Origin: Bacteroidales bacterium M3
Lineage (GTDB): Bacteria > Bacteroidota > Bacteroidia > Bacteroidales > Muribaculaceae
Length of the DNA stretch: 15,105 nt
Assembly: GCA_001689445.1 (NCBI GenBank)
Contig: LUJN01000006.1
Location: forward strand, 1 to 15,105
Direction of reading: 5' to 3'
Shown: piece after piece, positions 13,181-15,105 of the stretch
Layout of the letters: the number at the start of each line of letters is the position of its first letter
Numbering within the stretch: the first letter of the stretch is position 1
The notes under the pieces: generated by a model
The model's database searches: none
Told to the model about the DNA's origin: nothing
Seen by the model: only the letters and a program-made list of their open reading frames with translations
Position numbers and translations under genes: made by a program

Positions 13181-14587
13181 CTACAGGACAACCTTGGCGG
13201 TGGTGGTGGCGACGCGGACGATGTAGACACCGTGGGGAAGGGTGGGGATAGTGTCGGCGGCACCGGTGTAGACCACAGAGCCGTTGATGGCATATACCTC
13301 TACCGTCGCGTCATCTTCACCCTCCACGATGATGCGCCCGCCAACTGCCTTGACGGTCACGGCGTCGGTAGCCTCCATGGTGTCAATTCCGGTGAAGTCC
13401 ATTTCCACGATGTTTTGAAACCGGCCCCATTGCAGCGAAGGGGATGCATACAATTCACGGGTGCCAGCAGGTATATATAATATAGCTTTGCTATAATCGA
13501 GACCGTAAAAAAGGAAATTTTGGTTGCTGGTCTCCGGTGGGACTGTTGCGTGACAATAAATGGTGTTCAGGTTGTTGCAATTAAAAAATACACCTCCCTC
13601 AGATATCTTTCCGTCATCGTTCCCTTCAATATGCGGACCTAATTCTTTAAGGGTAGAGGGTAGGGATATCTCCACAAGGTTACGGCAGTGAACGAATGCA
13701 CATGCACCTATGGTCTCCACTCCCTCGGGAATTTCTATTTCGGATAGTTCAAGGCAATCGCTGAATGCAAATGGTTGGATTTCGATAAGCGTATTAGGAA
13801 GTGATATTGATGCTAAACCGGTCTTTTCAAAAGCACCTTCTGCAATTTTTGTGACAGAAGTGGGAATGGTAACTGACGATACTGAAGGTATAGCGGTGAG
13901 AACTGTGCGCATATCCTTGTCGTAAATCACGCCGTCCCTAAAAATTATATAGGGATTTTCAGAATCTATCGTTATCTTTTCAAGATTAGAGCAATATTCA
14001 AATGCGAGAGATCCAAATTTTGAGACCAAGGGTCCCAAAGTTAATTCCTTAACTTGGCAGTTGGCAAATGCTTCACGCTCGATTTCGGTTAAGTTAGTTG
14101 GTAATGATATATCTGTAAGATTTTTACATCCATAGAGTAAACACTTTTCTATTTTAGTGACTTGGGGTGGTATTGTGATACTCTTTAATCTATGACAATA
14201 GCAGAAAGCAAAAGGGCCAATGCGATTTATAGAGTTTGGTATTTTTATTGATGTCATGTTGGTGCAACAATAGAAAGCATACTCCCCAATAGTAGTATAG
14301 CCGTCAGGAATTGTTATTGATGAGATTTCATCACAATATGCAAAAGCAGAATTGTCGATGCCTGTTATAGTATATTCTACTCCGCCCAATGAGACGATGC
14401 TCGGAAGCGAGAGATCTCCTGATTTTTTATTTTGATTGGTCGAGAGTATTGCTGTGCGGTCGGTCTCGGAGGTGATTTCATACTTCAGGCCGTCGGGGCC
14501 TGTGAGGATTGTCTGGGCGTCGATCGAGGAGGCGGCGACAAGCGTGATAGACGATGCCACCAGCAGCGTGTGTAAACGTTTCATCAT
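13181..14587 (-). CDS. BspA-like leucine-rich-repeat surface protein
   Basis: 468 aa. The signal peptide (about 1-25, VAASSIDAQ) is followed by a short beta segment (GPDGLKYEITSETDRTAIL) and then about nine LRR_5/BspA-type repeats of roughly 23 residues (residues 50-340), each with the pattern IP..V..IG..AF..C..L. After the repeats, AILYIPAGTRELYASPSLQW is the usual BspA cap, and the C-terminal 65 residues (VEVYAINGSVVYTGAADTIPTLPHGVYIVRV) look like the Por-secretion/T9SS-type or related C-terminal module. BspA proteins are cell-surface or secreted binding proteins. The repeat block is much more AT-rich than both ends of the gene. The start could be at the second Met (14584). A strong promoter lies about 340 bp upstream behind a structured leader. 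Confidence 0.88.
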   Translation of the reverse strand: MMKRLHTLLVASSITLVAASSIDAQTILTGPDGLKYEITSETDRTAILSTNQNKKSGDLSLPSIVSLGGVEYTITGIDNSAFAYCDEISSITIPDGYTTIGEYAFYCCTNMTSIKIPNSINRIGPFAFCYCHRLKSITIPPQVTKIEKCLLYGCKNLTDISLPTNLTEIEREAFANCQVKELTLGPLVSKFGSLAFEYCSNLEKITIDSENPYIIFRDGVIYDKDMRTVLTAIPSVSSVTIPTSVTKIAEGAFEKTGLASISLPNTLIEIQPFAFSDCLELSEIEIPEGVETIGACAFVHCRNLVEISLPSTLKELGPHIEGNDDGKISEGGVFFNCNNLNTIYCHATVPPETSNQNFLFYGLDYSKAILYIPAGTRELYASPSLQWGRFQNIVEMDFTGIDTMEATDAVTVKAVGGRIIVEGEDDATVEVYAINGSVVYTGAADTIPTLPHGVYIVRVATTTAKVVL

Positions 14588-14661
14588 ATTTGCATGTGGT
14601 TTTTGCGGGACGCTTATCCTCCGGCGCGTGCCAAGGTTAGTTAGTGTTAGGGTATAGAAAA

Positions 14662-14872
14662 GGTGTGAGGATTGTATTGGTTTTTATTCCAAGATAGGCT
14701 TCTCGCATTGCCTGACAAAGGATAAAAACAATAGCCCCACACCGCACGGCATATATGATACACCTCCAATGGAGGGCATATATAGGCAATCGATGCAGGT
14801 GCTATTGCCGATTAACTCCTTTGTCAAATAAATTTTGCGAGAATTTATCTTGGAGATAATGTCAATAACACC
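14662..14872 (-). ncRNA. Long imperfect palindrome: structured leader or hairpin ncRNA
   Basis: Six pairs of complementary blocks share one centre near 14769: CCAAGATA/TATCTTGG (14689-14696, 14846-14853), TTCTCGCA/TGCGAGAA (14700-14707, 14836-14843), TGACAAAGGA/TCCTTTGTCA (14713-14722, 14817-14826), CAATAGC/GCTATTG (14729-14735, 14801-14807), ATATATG/CATATAT (14751-14757, 14777-14783) and CCTCCA/TGGAGG (14763-14768, 14770-14775). GGTGT/ACACC weakly extends it to 14662-14872. On the minus strand it lies downstream of a well-formed promoter, and the end of the outer stem is followed by TTTTC. It is either the leader of the BspA-like gene or a separate rod-shaped RNA, 6S RNA being one candidate. 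Confidence 0.5.
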
Positions 14873-14926
14873 GTATTATTAAAATGACGACCTCACGGCG
14901 AGCCTCTGCTCCCTGACGGTCAATGG

Positions 14927-14958
14927 CAAATATAGGGAATATTTCCCGTTCCCGCAAA
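14927..14958 (-). promoter_or_regulatory. Promoter driving the palindrome and the BspA-like gene
   Basis: On the minus strand TTTG (14958-14955), a 20-bp spacer and TATATTTG (14934-14927) match the Bacteroidota consensus in both boxes and spacing, the best promoter in the window. The spacer holds the palindrome GGGAA-ATA-TTCCC, a possible operator. The start would be near 14920, about 335 nt ahead of the BspA-like ATG. To its right (14959-15105) I see only an open plus-strand frame running off the edge, not supported as a gene. Confidence 0.7.
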
Positions 14959-15105
14959 AAAAGTTTTTGGAGATGATGCCAAGAAATGCGGCAAATTGCC
15001 AAAAAAAGGAGTTGTGTCAAAATCTGTTGCATGGGATTTATCCTCTCCGAGGAAAGGATTCATTGCTCGATTCCATACCCCACACTAAGCAAAAGCGAGG
15101 CAATT

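Noticed and set aside
14973..15105. Plus-strand frame (MMPRNAANCQKKELCQ...) open to the right edge
   Set aside because: 44 codons, incomplete, no family recognised, no clear promoter, and its start lies just behind an opposing promoter. It cannot be told from chance.

Overview
This window looks like part of a Bacteroidales chromosome, perhaps from a Muribaculaceae-like gut organism. Four things point there. Most transcription units start behind a TAnnTTTG box, the -7 element of Bacteroidota primary-sigma promoters. Shine-Dalgarno sites are mostly absent. There is a BspA-type leucine-rich-repeat surface protein with a Por-like C-terminal module. The left third carries a typical Bacteroides-type integrative mobilizable element. 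The genus cannot be fixed from the sequence alone.

Region 1 (1 to about 5930) is the integrase end of an integrated element of NBU/mobilizable-transposon type. All its genes are on the minus strand. From the integrase inwards they are: tyrosine recombinase (5754-4453), an unrecognised 374-aa protein (4439-3315), a RhuM-like protein with a phospholipase-D-like C-terminus (3214-2321), a DUF3853-like HTH protein (1963-1616), a RecA-fold/AAA ATPase (1628-585), and the start of a primase-like protein whose zinc ligands are missing (462 to the left edge). Between the RhuM-like and DUF3853-like genes lies a block of GAGTGGTA/GGGTGGTA repeats flanking an AT-rich stretch and abutting a promoter; it is a candidate origin or operator. 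The element's right junction is inferred from a short tRNA-Ser-like 3' end (about 5915-5927) followed by a strong forward terminator. Mobilization genes would lie beyond the left edge.

Region 2 (6007-10960) is chromosomal housekeeping: a small HEAT-like protein, a SanA/YdcF-family membrane protein, an exported M23 peptidase with LysM, nucleoside diphosphate kinase, an OmpA-type lipoprotein with a glycine zipper, and an EamA/DMT transporter. Clear terminators follow the M23 and OmpA genes.

Region 3 (10965-15105) holds an exported MsrA-MsrB fusion, an exported carboxymuconolactone-decarboxylase/cupin fusion and the BspA-like protein, all on the minus strand. The first two suggest extracytoplasmic redox or detoxification functions. 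Two REPIN-like inverted repeats of identical architecture but different stem sequence flank the cupin gene. Upstream of the BspA-like gene, a well-formed promoter would transcribe an imperfect palindrome of about 165-210 bp, so the gene has a long structured leader or the locus encodes a hairpin ncRNA.

The points most worth following up are the REPIN-like pair with covarying stems, the long palindrome under a promoter, and the repeat cluster in the mobile element.
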